Of a DNA stretch of 64,000 nucleotides, positions 8,260 to 17,205 are shown piece after piece; the stretch's first letter is position 1; each line of letters begins with the position of its first letter. The DNA is from Alicyclobacillus suci. Lineage in GTDB: Bacteria; Bacillota; Bacilli; Alicyclobacillales; Alicyclobacillaceae. The position numbers and the translations under genes are program-made. The notes below the pieces were generated by a model. That model ran no database searches. It saw only the letters and a program-made list of their open reading frames with translations, and was not told the DNA's origin. The stretch is taken from the NCBI RefSeq assembly GCF_017329615.1, contig NZ_JAFMTW010000001.1, positions 62,001 through 126,000 of the forward strand, in the 5' to 3' direction.

Positions 8260-9010
8260 AACAACATAGGGGAGAACTACCTCGTATGGCCCATAGAAAA
8301 AATTGAACATGAAGGTAATAGAAGCAAGAGATATCAGTGCTGGCTTTTTGCGCAGATATGTTAATCCTGAAAGAAATTCAGTCCGAATTGATTGGGGTTT
8401 TTGTTTGTGTAAATTGAATTTTTTACATCTAATCGTCCCTAATAGTATCGCTGTCAAAAAAAAACGTACCAGCATCAACATACAAGACACAGGAACTTCC
8501 AATACGTGAGATCAAGACTCCACCTAAAGCTGGTCCTATTAAATAAGCAACATGCCACTCAGACTGGCTGATAAAATTAGCCTGCAAAAGCTTGTCCTTT
8601 GGTATTAGTTCCTTTGTTAGGGACTCTACTCCAGTGGTATCGAATGGCAGGAAAACCCCAATGAACAGCGTTATTAGATAAATGCCCATTAAATCGTTTT
8701 TGGATGCCAATAATGGAATTAAAAGGAATAAAATGCCTACCAAAATATTTGTGAGTGCCATAATTTGAGCACGGGGATATCTATCCAAAACAAGCCCCGC
8801 AAAAGGCCTCATTATAGCCTGCGGAACTTGGTACAGTAATGTTACTATGCCAATACTGTATGGGTTATTACTTACATGAAGAACAAGCCATATTAATGCT
8901 ATCCATCCGATTTGGTCTCCTAGACTTGCTAGCATTCGGCTCAATACCTTTTTGGAATATTGTGGATAGTCGAGTAATAGGTTTAAAGATCCCAAGCGAA
9001 CCCTATGCAT
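8260..9010 (-). pseudogene. MFS transporter pseudogene (frameshift and 3' truncation)
   Basis: From ATG 9010 (GGGAGAG upstream) about 185 residues read as the first half of an MFS exporter, for example GLVLDRYPRAQIMALTNI and IGPALGGVLISRIGSS. The frame breaks in a run of nine A at 8456-8464 (nine T on the coding strand). Eight T would continue directly into LTAILLGTIRCKKFN and then FNFFYGPYEVVLPYVV in the other frame. Similarity stops near 8260, where the last 130-150 residues of a normal MFS protein are missing. A single-base tract change could be a real mutation, phase variation or a sequencing error, but the truncation makes the gene non-functional in any case. Confidence 0.82.
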
Positions 9011-9085
9011 ATCTACTCTCCCATAAAAAGATGTATGAACCCGGATTTCGACGATTGTGTCCTCATGAATTGGTGTGAATCATTG

Positions 9086-9273
9086 AAAAGGTGCTCCCCG
9101 TATGGCTCAGATGAGTTTGTCAAGAACCACATCTTCGCTAGGAAGGAGCACCTTTTGGGTGAAACAATATAATCATACACGAAGTCATTTTGCTCGTAAA
9201 AGCTTTACAATTCATACTCGCTACGATTTGAATGCCGCCACCTCCTTTGGCGGTGCACAGTGCGGTGCGCGTT
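9086..9273 (+). mobile_element. Possible insertion-sequence scrap with a short transposase-like ORF
   Basis: A perfect 12-bp inverted repeat (AAAAGGTGCTCC at 9086-9097, GGAGCACCTTTT at 9145-9156) precedes a 38-codon ORF (GTG 9159 to TAA 9271-9273). The ORF starts VKQYNHTRSHFARKSFTIH, has a ribosome site (GGAAGGAG at 9141-9148) and ends abruptly at the glycerate kinase gene. A structured leader, a good start and a sudden end look like the 5' end of a truncated transposase gene, but I cannot name the IS family. The last codons may simply be unrelated DNA. Confidence 0.3.
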
Positions 9274-10405
9274 AATGCCGGCCTGCCAAATATACGCGCG
9301 TAATATTTTCAACACTTCGAACCAGGTATTCATAGGTCGAATTCATTGATTCCACAAGTGACACTGGACCGGGGGTAATGGAAAACAGCGCTGTAACACC
9401 ACATTCATACAACTCATTCGTCCCTTCCGCAACGGCGCCTGAGACACAAAAGACCGGAATGCCCTGTAGCTTCGCTCGCATGGCAACACCTTGAACAGCT
9501 TTTCCGTGGACAGTCTGGCTATCCGTCTTCCCTTCACCAGTGAGTACGAAATCGGCATCGACAAGTGTTGTATCGAAAGCGCACTCTTGTAGAATCAAAT
9601 CAATGCCTTGTACGAGTTCGGCCTTCATGACACCGCCAAACGCACCGCCCAGACCGCCCGCAGCGCCAGACCCTGGGAAATCCAAAATAGGAAAATCCAA
9701 ATCCCGTTGCACGACCATAGCAAACTGCTCGAGCGCTTTATCGAGAATTGGAAGCAAATCGGGCGTCACGCCCTTTTGCGGACCGTACACTGCGGTTGCA
9801 CCCAGCGGGCCGCATAGGGGATTCGACACGTCGCATGCGACGCGAATGGTCGCATCATTTAGTTTGGGATGCATCCCTTTTGTGTCGATATGCGCCAATC
9901 GAAGGCACGCCTCTGGTGTTGGCGGTAGCTCACGACCCTCTACATCATAAAACCGAGCCCCAAGCGCGTGAAGCATGCCAATACCAGCATCATTCGTTGC
10001 ACTGCCTCCAAGTCCAATCACAAACGAAGTACGCCCAGCATCCAAAGCGTGGGCAATCAATTCCCCAACACCAGCCGTATTCGCGTGCAGGACATCACGT
10101 TCCCCATCGCTAATCAACCCCAGCCCCGCAGCCACCGCAACTTCAAGCACAACAGTTCCGTGTTTGAGTATCCCGTAATGCGCAAGGACGGGTCTTCCAA
10201 GCGGATCATGCACCTGAACCTCGACCTTTTCCCCACCAATTGCTGCAAGCAGACAGTCGACTGTTCCTTCGCCACCGTCTGCAATCGGAACAAGTTCGAC
10301 TGCAGCGCATGGAGAAACCTTACGAACGCCTTCAGCCATCGCACCAGCAACAGCTTGTGCAGACAAAGAACCCTTAAATGAATCCGGTGCAATGACTACC
10401 TTCAC
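9272..10405 (-). CDS. glxK: Glycerate 2-kinase (type I, GlxK/GarK family)
   Basis: A 377-aa enzyme that phosphorylates D-glycerate with ATP, feeding it into lower glycolysis. It starts with the hallmark MKVVIAPDSFKGSLSA and has IADGGEGTVDCL, GLGGSATNDAGIGML (about 125-139) and the C-terminal VLTGEGKTDSQTVHGK. Normal length. It is the last gene of an operon with kdgT and larA and lies 109 nt beyond kdgT. Context suggests that glycerate or a related sugar acid is the carbon source handled. Confidence 0.93.
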   Translation of the reverse strand: MKVVIAPDSFKGSLSAQAVAGAMAEGVRKVSPCAAVELVPIADGGEGTVDCLLAAIGGEKVEVQVHDPLGRPVLAHYGILKHGTVVLEVAVAAGLGLISDGERDVLHANTAGVGELIAHALDAGRTSFVIGLGGSATNDAGIGMLHALGARFYDVEGRELPPTPEACLRLAHIDTKGMHPKLNDATIRVACDVSNPLCGPLGATAVYGPQKGVTPDLLPILDKALEQFAMVVQRDLDFPILDFPGSGAAGGLGGAFGGVMKAELVQGIDLILQECAFDTTLVDADFVLTGEGKTDSQTVHGKAVQGVAMRAKLQGIPVFCVSGAVAEGTNELYECGVTALFSITPGPVSLVESMNSTYEYLVRSVENITRVYLAGRH

Positions 10406-10514
10406 TGAAGGTCACCCTTTACTTCAAAAGTATGAAACGAACCGAAATCGATTGCCCGACGCAGATTCAACCTACCACATAAGACGGATGCGCGTGACAT
10501 TGCAGCGTTCATGC

Positions 10515-11501
10515 TCAATCCACCAAGCTTTTCCCAATTGTTTTACTCGCCTCTACGCATTCTGCCCTACGCGCAAACCAACCTGTTATGATTGGAACGA
10601 AAATCGCCGTTACAATGATGGCGGCCGCAACTTGCACGGTCGCCTCCGATGCAATCCCTCGATATCCGGCATAACTCGCAGCAACCGCCACCGGTACAGC
10701 CGAAGCATTGCCAGCCGTCGTAGCAGCCGCAATCCCGGTAACGCCGTTGCCTCCAGTAGCGCGATCGAGTATCCACAACAGCCCTCCAGTCAACACAATC
10801 ACACCTAACCCTAACACAATACCTGCGGCGCCGGCCGACACGACTTGTCGAAAATTAATACCAAACCCAATGGCGAGTGCGAACATTGGAATCATGGTGT
10901 CTTGCGCCTTCCCCAGGAACACACGCATTTCTTCATCCAAATTTCCAAGTGCCACGCCAACAAGCATAGGTAAGAGAACGAAAACAAATGCTAGGATAGG
11001 AAAGTTTGCCAGACCAGCCACCCCTAAAATTGCCATCGTAAAAAAAGGACCTGACTCGAGTGACATAATTGAATACGCGGCGATATCTTCTTTGCGCTTA
11101 CCATATTGATTGATGAGAGCCATAAACATACCACCATTGGTGTCGGTAAACGCAGCAATAATCGCGAGTGCAGACAACCCCAGAAACATGTGATTCTGGT
11201 CCGGTACAACCAGCCGTATGACAAGGCCAATGAGTGCCGCAAACAACACCTTTCCTGCCCACATTGCAATGCCTTTCTTCAGCACGTACCCCGCTGTTTG
11301 AATCCGCATATTCGCTCCAACAGCCATGAAAAACACGGCAAGAAGCGGAAGCGTGCCGGTCAATAACCCACCAGTAAACGATGACTTGAACACGGCATTG
11401 TCAGCTAGATGAGGAAACAGCGTACGAATTACTGCACCAAATAATAAAGGGACGAGCATCATCCCCCCAGGCACACGCTCAATCGATCGCTTAATCTTCA
11501 C
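10515..11501 (-). CDS. kdgT: 2-keto-3-deoxygluconate permease family transporter
   Basis: A 328-aa KdgT-family membrane protein with about ten hydrophobic segments. The family start is visible (IKRSIERVPGGMMLVPLLFG), as are FTDTNGGMFMALINQYG and the late motif TAGNASAVPVAVAASY. KdgT proteins import 2-keto-3-deoxygluconate with protons. Since its partners are a LarA homologue and a glycerate kinase, and no KDG kinase or aldolase is nearby, the real substrate may be another hydroxy or sugar acid. It lies 47 nt after larA in the same operon. Confidence 0.88.
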   Translation of the reverse strand: MKIKRSIERVPGGMMLVPLLFGAVIRTLFPHLADNAVFKSSFTGGLLTGTLPLLAVFFMAVGANMRIQTAGYVLKKGIAMWAGKVLFAALIGLVIRLVVPDQNHMFLGLSALAIIAAFTDTNGGMFMALINQYGKRKEDIAAYSIMSLESGPFFTMAILGVAGLANFPILAFVFVLLPMLVGVALGNLDEEMRVFLGKAQDTMIPMFALAIGFGINFRQVVSAGAAGIVLGLGVIVLTGGLLWILDRATGGNGVTGIAAATTAGNASAVPVAVAASYAGYRGIASEATVQVAAAIIVTAIFVPIITGWFARRAECVEASKTIGKSLVD

Positions 11502-11548
11502 AATTCACACCAACTTTCTCGAAAACTTCACGCGAACAAACGAGCGAA

Positions 11549-12823
11549 TTACGACTCTCCTTTTACATACGGGATGGTCAGTGGTCCCAAAGGCAAGACC
11601 GCGACCGACATCTCAGGTCCATACTTCTGCTCTAGCTCACGAAGCGTTTTTTCAATATCATGCGTGGGGCGCAACATGGCTTTACATACATCTTCGTCTG
11701 GCAGGGACGAATACACATATACGTCGGCCCACACCTGAATTACCGCTTGCTTCTGCACTTGCCATTGATCAAACTCCTGGAAACTGGGGTCATTAATCAA
11801 GTCCAGGATCTCAGCTGGCGTCTTCCTCATCTGTAGGATTTGAGCATAATTCCCATGATTGGGTATACCGTCTGAACACTCAGATACACTAATAATCGTC
11901 CCCCCATGTTTGACAATCTTCTGAGCCGCGCTCATTCCCTTTACGGCCTGATACAAATTCTGGTCAAGTGGATATCCAGAATTTGAGGTCAACACCACAT
12001 CAAATCGATGCTCAACTGGAATCATGGAATGATGCCTCGTGAACTCACATCCAAGGCGGTGCGCTTCAAACAACTCCCCTGCAAAAACCCCTGTGATTTC
12101 TTTCGATTTATTTAACGTAACATTGAGCAGAAAATCCGGCTTGCACATCCGATTGACCTCGCCAGCCATTTCCTGCAGTGGATTGTTCACCATATTTCCC
12201 CACGTCGACAGTGGATTACCAATCATTCTGGCATTGTGAAACGTAAGAATCGTTTCAATACCTGCAATACCGGGCATAATACCCTTCGGGCCTCCGGAGA
12301 AACCCGCGAAGAAATGCGGCTCAATAAACCCTGTGACAATGCGAAAGTCTGCCTCTACATATGCTTTGTTGAGATAGACATCGCAACCAAAACGGCTTCG
12401 TCCAACATTGACTAACTCATCCTTATTGTGACAATGATGGTTTATGACGTTTACCTTGTCGACAACCTCATCTCCCAGCATTTGCACAAACTCTTCCCTC
12501 GTTTGATCACGATGCGTTCCCGTGCCGTTTATAATCACAAAGTTCTCTAACGGAACATGTGACAACTCCTCGAGCAGCCAAGGAACCAGTTTGTGATTTG
12601 GGGTTGGGCGTGTGATATCACTAATCACAATGGCAACTTTATCCGTGGATTTCACCATTTCTCGTAATGCGGGCGTGCCGATGGGATGTCTCAATGCTTG
12701 TTGTACTGCTTCTTTATCATTTTCTAAACTCGCTAGATCTTTTGGTTCAATAATCACGGATCCGTTAGGGACCTCTACGGCGAGTTCCTGTTTTCCATAC
12801 AACAACGAAGCCTGCACTTTCAT
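11549..12823 (-). CDS. larA: LarA-family nickel-pincer racemase/epimerase
   Basis: A 424-aa protein of the LarA superfamily (DUF2088 N-terminal domain). Visible motifs are ISDITRPTPNHKLVPWLL (68-85), GTGTHRDQTREE (102-113, H104), NHHCHNKDEL (128-137) and GFIEPHFFAGFSGGPK (165-180, H170, K180). The characterised family members use a nickel-pincer nucleotide to racemise lactate, and others act on malate, gluconate or similar acids. ATG 12823 is chosen because AAAGGAAG precedes it and MKVQASLLYGKQEL is a normal start; the open frame extends upstream through the promoter, CRE and istB debris. The cofactor genes larB, larC and larE are not in this window. Its glycerate kinase and KdgT partners make lactate a less likely substrate. 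Confidence 0.9.
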   Translation of the reverse strand: MKVQASLLYGKQELAVEVPNGSVIIEPKDLASLENDKEAVQQALRHPIGTPALREMVKSTDKVAIVISDITRPTPNHKLVPWLLEELSHVPLENFVIINGTGTHRDQTREEFVQMLGDEVVDKVNVINHHCHNKDELVNVGRSRFGCDVYLNKAYVEADFRIVTGFIEPHFFAGFSGGPKGIMPGIAGIETILTFHNARMIGNPLSTWGNMVNNPLQEMAGEVNRMCKPDFLLNVTLNKSKEITGVFAGELFEAHRLGCEFTRHHSMIPVEHRFDVVLTSNSGYPLDQNLYQAVKGMSAAQKIVKHGGTIISVSECSDGIPNHGNYAQILQMRKTPAEILDLINDPSFQEFDQWQVQKQAVIQVWADVYVYSSLPDEDVCKAMLRPTHDIEKTLRELEQKYGPEMSVAVLPLGPLTIPYVKGES

Positions 12824-12861
12824 CACTTCCTTTGCGTTTAACTCAGTGTTCCAGCCCAAAT

Positions 12862-12875
12862 AGAAAACGCTTTCA
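12862..12875 (-). promoter_or_regulatory. Catabolite-responsive element (CcpA site) of the larA operon
   Basis: On the minus strand TGAAAGCGTTTTCT matches the CRE consensus TGWNANCGNTNNCA at all fixed positions but the last. It lies about 30 bp downstream of the -10 box and 40 bp before the larA start, a normal position for CcpA roadblock repression. Glucose-type repression of the operon is inferred. Confidence 0.7.
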
Positions 12876-12904
12876 AATCCTGACCAAGTAGCTTTCACGT
12901 CAAA

Positions 12905-12933
12905 ATTATACGCGCCTGATTTGCCGCGGTCTA
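12905..12933 (-). promoter_or_regulatory. Sigma-A promoter of larA-kdgT-glxK
   Basis: TAGACC (12928-12933) as -35, 17-bp spacer, TATAAT (12905-12910) as -10, on the minus strand and about 80 bp upstream of the larA start. Together with the CRE downstream it defines the operon's control region, which lies just clear of the istB remnant ending at 13026. Confidence 0.6.
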
Positions 12934-13025
12934 TATTTACATCCAACGAAAAATACATGTTTTTCGCAAGCAAAAAATGCAGAGAAACGACACGGATTTG
13001 TGCATAGGCACTGCAGTACAGAAAA

Positions 13026-13447
<422 letters not shown>

Positions 13448-13451
13448 ATTC

Positions 13452-13904
13452 TTCCATAATGGGAAGACACATTTGGCTGTGGCACTGGGGATGGAGGACT
13501 TGCAAAACCGAATGAGTGTGTATTTCGTCACCATGCAGCGGTTGGTCGCCAATTTACGAAAAGCACATCAGGAGGGCCGCTTAGAGAAGCGATTGAAGGT
13601 GTACATCCAACCGAAACTCCTCATCTGCGACGAGGTTGGTTATCTGCCACTGGACGCGCTGGATGCAGCAAACTTCTTTCGTCTGGTCTCGGAGCGGTAT
13701 GAACAAGGGGCGATGATTATCACGTCCAATACAAGTTTCACCAACTGGGGGGCCATGTTTGGGGATCAGGTGTTGGCGTCGGCTTTACTTGATCGCTTGC
13801 TTCACCACGCGACAACGGTCAACATACGCGGGAATAGTTACCGAATGAAGGATAAACTCAAGGCGGGCGTGACCCATGCCCTGCGAGAAGAGGTGAGAGA
13901 CTAA
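13452..13904 (+). pseudogene. IS21-family istB remnant, plus strand
   Basis: The frame starts inside the Walker A segment (FHNGKTHLAVAL) and runs intact through LLICDEVGYLPLDALDAANFF (Walker B LLICDE), MIITSNTSFTNWGAMFGD and LLDRLLHHATTVNIRGNSYR to a stop at 13904. About 150 residues of the usual 250 remain. There is no ribosome site, and the Walker A glycines and N-terminal domain are missing, so it cannot be active. The three 23-24 bp repeats and TGTTGACA that follow (13933-14012) are the matching end of this element. Confidence 0.85.
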
Positions 13905-13932
13905 CCGAACATATGTCCGGGGAATCTTACGC

Positions 13933-14012
13933 GATGATTTTGAGGAAATCAAAACCGATGTTTTTGGGGAAATCTACCCGATTTTTTTGAGGAATTAAAT
14001 CCGATGTTGACA
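13933..14012 (+). repeat. IS21-type terminal repeats and element end
   Basis: Three consecutive units of 24, 23 and 23 bp begin at 13933, 13957 and 13980. Each starts GAT, contains GAGGAA or GGGGAAATC, and ends in ACC or CC. They are followed by GATGTTGACA, whose TGTTGACA end (14005-14012) is typical of IS21 termini. The element would therefore end at 14012. The opposite end is absent. Confidence 0.75.
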
Positions 14013-14116
14013 CCCATTTTTGTAGAGAAACTTGATATACTGTTGCTGTGGCACTTTCAACATCCTCTCTCATCTCCCCAGGATTCTTAACCAAACCCTA
14101 GGATAGAGTTAGAAGA

Positions 14117-14660
14117 GTGGTGTTGCAAGTGCCTATTCCAGACGTGGACATGGAACGCGGATACATTAGTGTGCAACGAACCCTGGATTACGTGAAGAAG
14201 CAGCCGGTGGTGAAGGAACTCAAGACAGACCGCAGCCGCCGGATACATCGCACTGCCATCGCAGGCTGTCGAAGCTCTACGCGCTCAACGAACAATGCAA
14301 GCTCAGGACAGACTCTTGATCGGTTCAGGTTACAAGGTAAGCGATTGGGTATTCACCAATGAGCTTGGGGATCCGTTGTCTCCCAACTCAGTAAATACCG
14401 CATGGTACCGCGCCCTGCAGAACGTTGATGTTCCGAGAATTCGATTCCACGACCTGAGACATACCCATGCCAGTTTGATGCTGCAACAGGGTGTTAACCC
14501 CAAGATCGTGTCCGAACGGCTAGGCCATGCAACGGTCCAAATCACGCTCGATACCTACAGCCATGTACTCCCAGGCTTGCAGCGCCAAGCGGCCGATCTA
14601 TTTGGCGAACTACTACGCAACACGAATATCAGAAAAACTATTTCGAGACACGAAGGGTAG
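14117..14660 (+). pseudogene. Tyrosine recombinase (phage/ICE-type integrase) C-terminal remnant
   Basis: The first part encodes DVDMERGYISVQRTLDYV and VVKELKTDRSRR. A frameshift at about 14240-14247 moves the reading frame to IALPSQAVEALRAQR, continuing through FHDLRHTHASLMLQQGV and LGHATVQITLDTYSHVLPG to the stop at 14660. HxLRH, LGH and the tyrosine of DTYSHV are catalytic-motif residues of the integrase family; the first catalytic Arg and the whole DNA-binding N-terminus are missing. It lies 82 nt from the 3' end of tRNA-Ser, the classic position for an integrase at its attachment site. Confidence 0.85.
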
Positions 14661-14681
14661 AAAAAAGGTAGAAGTACATTG

Positions 14682-14727
14682 AAAAATGAAAAGACGCGGC
14701 GATGAACGAATGCTCAAAAACCGCGTC
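14682..14727 (-). terminator. Terminator of the tRNA-Lys-Gly-Ser transcript
   Basis: A 7-bp stem GACGCGG/CCGCGTC (14721-14727 with 14693-14699), 21-nt loop, followed on the minus strand by TTTTCATTTTTC. It lies 15 nt beyond the tRNA-Ser 3' end. Confidence 0.65.
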
Positions 14728-14741
14728 ATATCAATGTTTTT

Positions 14742-14831
<90 letters not shown>

Positions 14832-14863
14832 ACGGTGGTGTCGTGCATGGAGCACGACATGTA

Positions 14864-14938
14864 TGGAGCGGAAGACGGGATTCGAACCCGCGACCCTCGC
14901 CTTGGCAAGGCGATGCTCTACCCCTGAGCCACTTCCGC
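14864..14938 (-). tRNA. tRNA-Gly (anticodon GCC)
   Basis: 75 nt including CCA. Acceptor GCGGAAG/CTTCCGC, anticodon loop TTGCCAA, T-loop GGTTCGAATCC. All helices pair. It lies 32 nt upstream of tRNA-Ser on the minus strand. Confidence 0.95.
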
Positions 14939-15023
14939 AAAAGTAAGCAATCAAAGACTGCAATAGATAATATACAAGATGGGTAGGCTTGATGTCAACT
15001 ATGAATGGTGTGGAATTGCGGAA

Positions 15024-15096
15024 TGAGCCATCCGCGACTCGAACGCGGGACACCCTGATTAAAAGTCAGGTGCTCTACCGACTGAGCTAATGGCTC
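15024..15096 (-). tRNA. tRNA-Lys (anticodon TTT)
   Basis: 73 nt. Acceptor GAGCCAT/ATGGCTC, D-loop AGCTCAGTCGGTAGAGC, anticodon loop CTTTTAA, T-loop CGTTCGAGTCG with the discriminator base A. The CCA end is not encoded, unlike the two tRNAs after it. First gene of the cluster; no clear promoter was seen in the 60 bp before it. Confidence 0.95.
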
Positions 15097-15154
15097 ATGT
15101 GTGAAAGGTAAGATTCATGTAGCACTAAAGCGTACTGGATATACGACCAATGTG

Positions 15155-15185
15155 AAAGTCGGCCCCGCAAGCGGAGCCGACTTTT
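15155..15185. terminator. Hairpin between the tRNA cluster and dppA
   Basis: A 9-bp perfect outer stem (15155-15163 with 15176-15184) plus an inner CCGC/GCGG pair. It lies 28 nt beyond the dppA stop on the minus strand. The T-run is better on the plus side, so it may act in both directions or mainly protect the mRNA end. Confidence 0.6.
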
Positions 15186-15212
15186 GTGATACTTTATACT
15201 TTGTTGCAAAGA

Positions 15213-16943
15213 TTAGCTATTGTGACCTGGGTCAACCCAGATGGTGCCGAATGGGTCATACATGACTGGGCTGGTGTAGAAGCCATGTACCCAAGGTTGA
15301 ATCGTGTAATAGCCGACGTTCTGAATGGTCGGTACCCACGCGGCGTCGGACATCACCTTGTTGATGACCTTCGCGTACAGTTCGTCGCGTTGCTGTGAAT
15401 CGGTCGAGTATTCCGCCTCGTTCAACCATTGGTCGACCTGTGGGTTGGAGTAGTTGTTCATGTTGTTACCAGGCTCAATCTGGTTCGAGTTGAACAAGGT
15501 GTTCAAGAAGTCCGACGGATCTGGGAAGTCCTGCTGCCAGCCAGACCAGTACATTTGCGCTGTACCGGACATCGCCTTTGTCAGGAAGTCTTTCCACGTC
15601 ACTTCGTGGATATCCAACTTGATACCAATTTGGCTCAACATGGATTGGAAAGCTTGGTCATCCTTCTTGTCCGTCGGGTTGTTTTCGTTCCAATATTCCG
15701 CCGTAAACCCGTTAGCATACCCTGCTTCTTTCATGAGCTCCTTCGCCTTGCTGACGTCGTACTTATAGGTCGCGCTCGGATCAAGGTTTTTGACGTAACC
15801 CTCCATCGTGTTCGGAAGCGGTTGGTTGAGCCCTTCGACAGCGCCGTTATTGATTTTGATGAACTGGCTGTCGTCCGTCGCGTACTCAATGGCCTGACGA
15901 ACCTTGAGGTTACTCAGCGGATTTGGCTTCCCATCGAGCGTCGGTTTCATATTCAATCCGATATAGTAAATCGAGTTCTGAGGTTGCTTTAAGACATCGT
16001 TCTTATATTTGGTCATGATGGTTGGGTACGCGGAAGGCGGGATACCATCTCCACCCATGAGCCATGGACTCATAAACGCAGTCTGTCCTTGCTCCCAGTG
16101 CAGTGCGTCGACCTGTTCGTTGTTATTGACGTTGATGGTGACTTTGTCAAGATACGGAAGCTTGTTTCCGTCGCTGTCCTTTTGCCAGTAATTCGGATTA
16201 CGGACTAACACAACTTCGTTTTGGTTATTGGTTTGCACCTCAAACGGTCCCGTACCCATCGCTTCACTGGTGTCCAGCTTGGCGTTGCCTACCTGTTTCA
16301 CAAATTTCGGGTCCACAGCCGAGAGGAACGGCATGGCGAGAATCTTGAGGAAGAACTGCTCTGGTTTGACCAACGTGATGACGAGCGTGTGGTCGTCCGG
16401 CGTCTTCACACCACTGATGGTCTTCGCTTGACCGTCGTAATAGGCTTGTGCGCCTTCGATGTCCAGGAAGAATTGGCTGCCTGGGGATGGTTTCGGTTGC
16501 ATTTTCTTGTCAAGCAGGCGCTCTAGCTCGAAGACAAAGTCGGATGCGACCATCGGGTCGCCATTCGAGTACTTCACGTCATCCCGCAAGTGGAACGTAT
16601 ATGTCTTGCCGTCCTGGGACACTTCCCAGTTCTTAGCCAGGTCACCTACGATATTATAGCTTCCCTTATCATACGTAACCAATTGTTGATAGACGGCATA
16701 GTCTACTTCAGCAGATGTAGTATCAAACGCCACTGCCGGATCTAAATCAGGCACAGCCTGGGTGCTATCTAGTGTAATGGAACCACCCTCGACTGGCTTC
16801 GAATTGTCCGACGATGTCCCACCGGCACTCGTTCCATTGCTACTCGCTGGCGAGGTGCTGTTTGTGCCACAGCCAGCCAACAGTGCCCCAATCATCCCGA
16901 TGGAAGCCACTGTGCCGAGCCCCTTCTTCCATGACAACGACAT
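15213..16943 (-). CDS. dppA: Dipeptide/oligopeptide ABC transporter substrate-binding lipoprotein
   Basis: A 576-aa SBP_bac_5 family protein. The lipoprotein signal is SLSWKKGLGTVASIG... with lipobox LLAGC (Cys at about 24), followed by a Ser/Thr/Gly linker. The family signature LAKNWEVSQDGKTYTFHLRDDVKYSNGDP is present in part (about residues 92-120). ATG 16943 has GGGGGA 7 nt upstream; the longer frame adds an implausible N-terminus. It captures peptides outside the membrane and delivers them to the permease encoded upstream. A strong hairpin at 17152-17189 separates it from dppB, so it may have its own promoter or be expressed by read-through. Confidence 0.92.
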   Translation of the reverse strand: MSLSWKKGLGTVASIGMIGALLAGCGTNSTSPASSNGTSAGGTSSDNSKPVEGGSITLDSTQAVPDLDPAVAFDTTSAEVDYAVYQQLVTYDKGSYNIVGDLAKNWEVSQDGKTYTFHLRDDVKYSNGDPMVASDFVFELERLLDKKMQPKPSPGSQFFLDIEGAQAYYDGQAKTISGVKTPDDHTLVITLVKPEQFFLKILAMPFLSAVDPKFVKQVGNAKLDTSEAMGTGPFEVQTNNQNEVVLVRNPNYWQKDSDGNKLPYLDKVTINVNNNEQVDALHWEQGQTAFMSPWLMGGDGIPPSAYPTIMTKYKNDVLKQPQNSIYYIGLNMKPTLDGKPNPLSNLKVRQAIEYATDDSQFIKINNGAVEGLNQPLPNTMEGYVKNLDPSATYKYDVSKAKELMKEAGYANGFTAEYWNENNPTDKKDDQAFQSMLSQIGIKLDIHEVTWKDFLTKAMSGTAQMYWSGWQQDFPDPSDFLNTLFNSNQIEPGNNMNNYSNPQVDQWLNEAEYSTDSQQRDELYAKVINKVMSDAAWVPTIQNVGYYTIQPWVHGFYTSPVMYDPFGTIWVDPGHNS

Positions 16944-17151
16944 CACATTTCCCCCATTTCTATATCGTGTCCTGTGCAACCTTCTGTGAATGTCATCCAA
17001 GTTTCGTAGATATCATACGCATACTAGGAAAATTGACCGAAGATTACAATCATCAAAACTGGTTAAATTATAAATTAAGTATGATTGCTACTCAAGTATT
17101 TTTTCGTAGAAATCTGTCACTTTTGTCGATTCCATTTATTCCGGCTTAATA

Positions 17152-17189
17152 AGAAAAAAACAAAACCGAGCCAATTTGGCTCGGTTTTG
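17152..17189. terminator. Strong hairpin between dppB and dppA
   Basis: A near-perfect 14-bp inverted repeat (17161-17174 with 17176-17189), followed on the minus strand by seven T (17154-17160). It lies 17 nt after the dppB stop and would end or attenuate transcription before dppA. The plus-strand side has TTTTG, so it is partly bidirectional. Confidence 0.8.
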
Positions 17190-17205
17190 TTGCTGTCGAA
17201 ATGTG

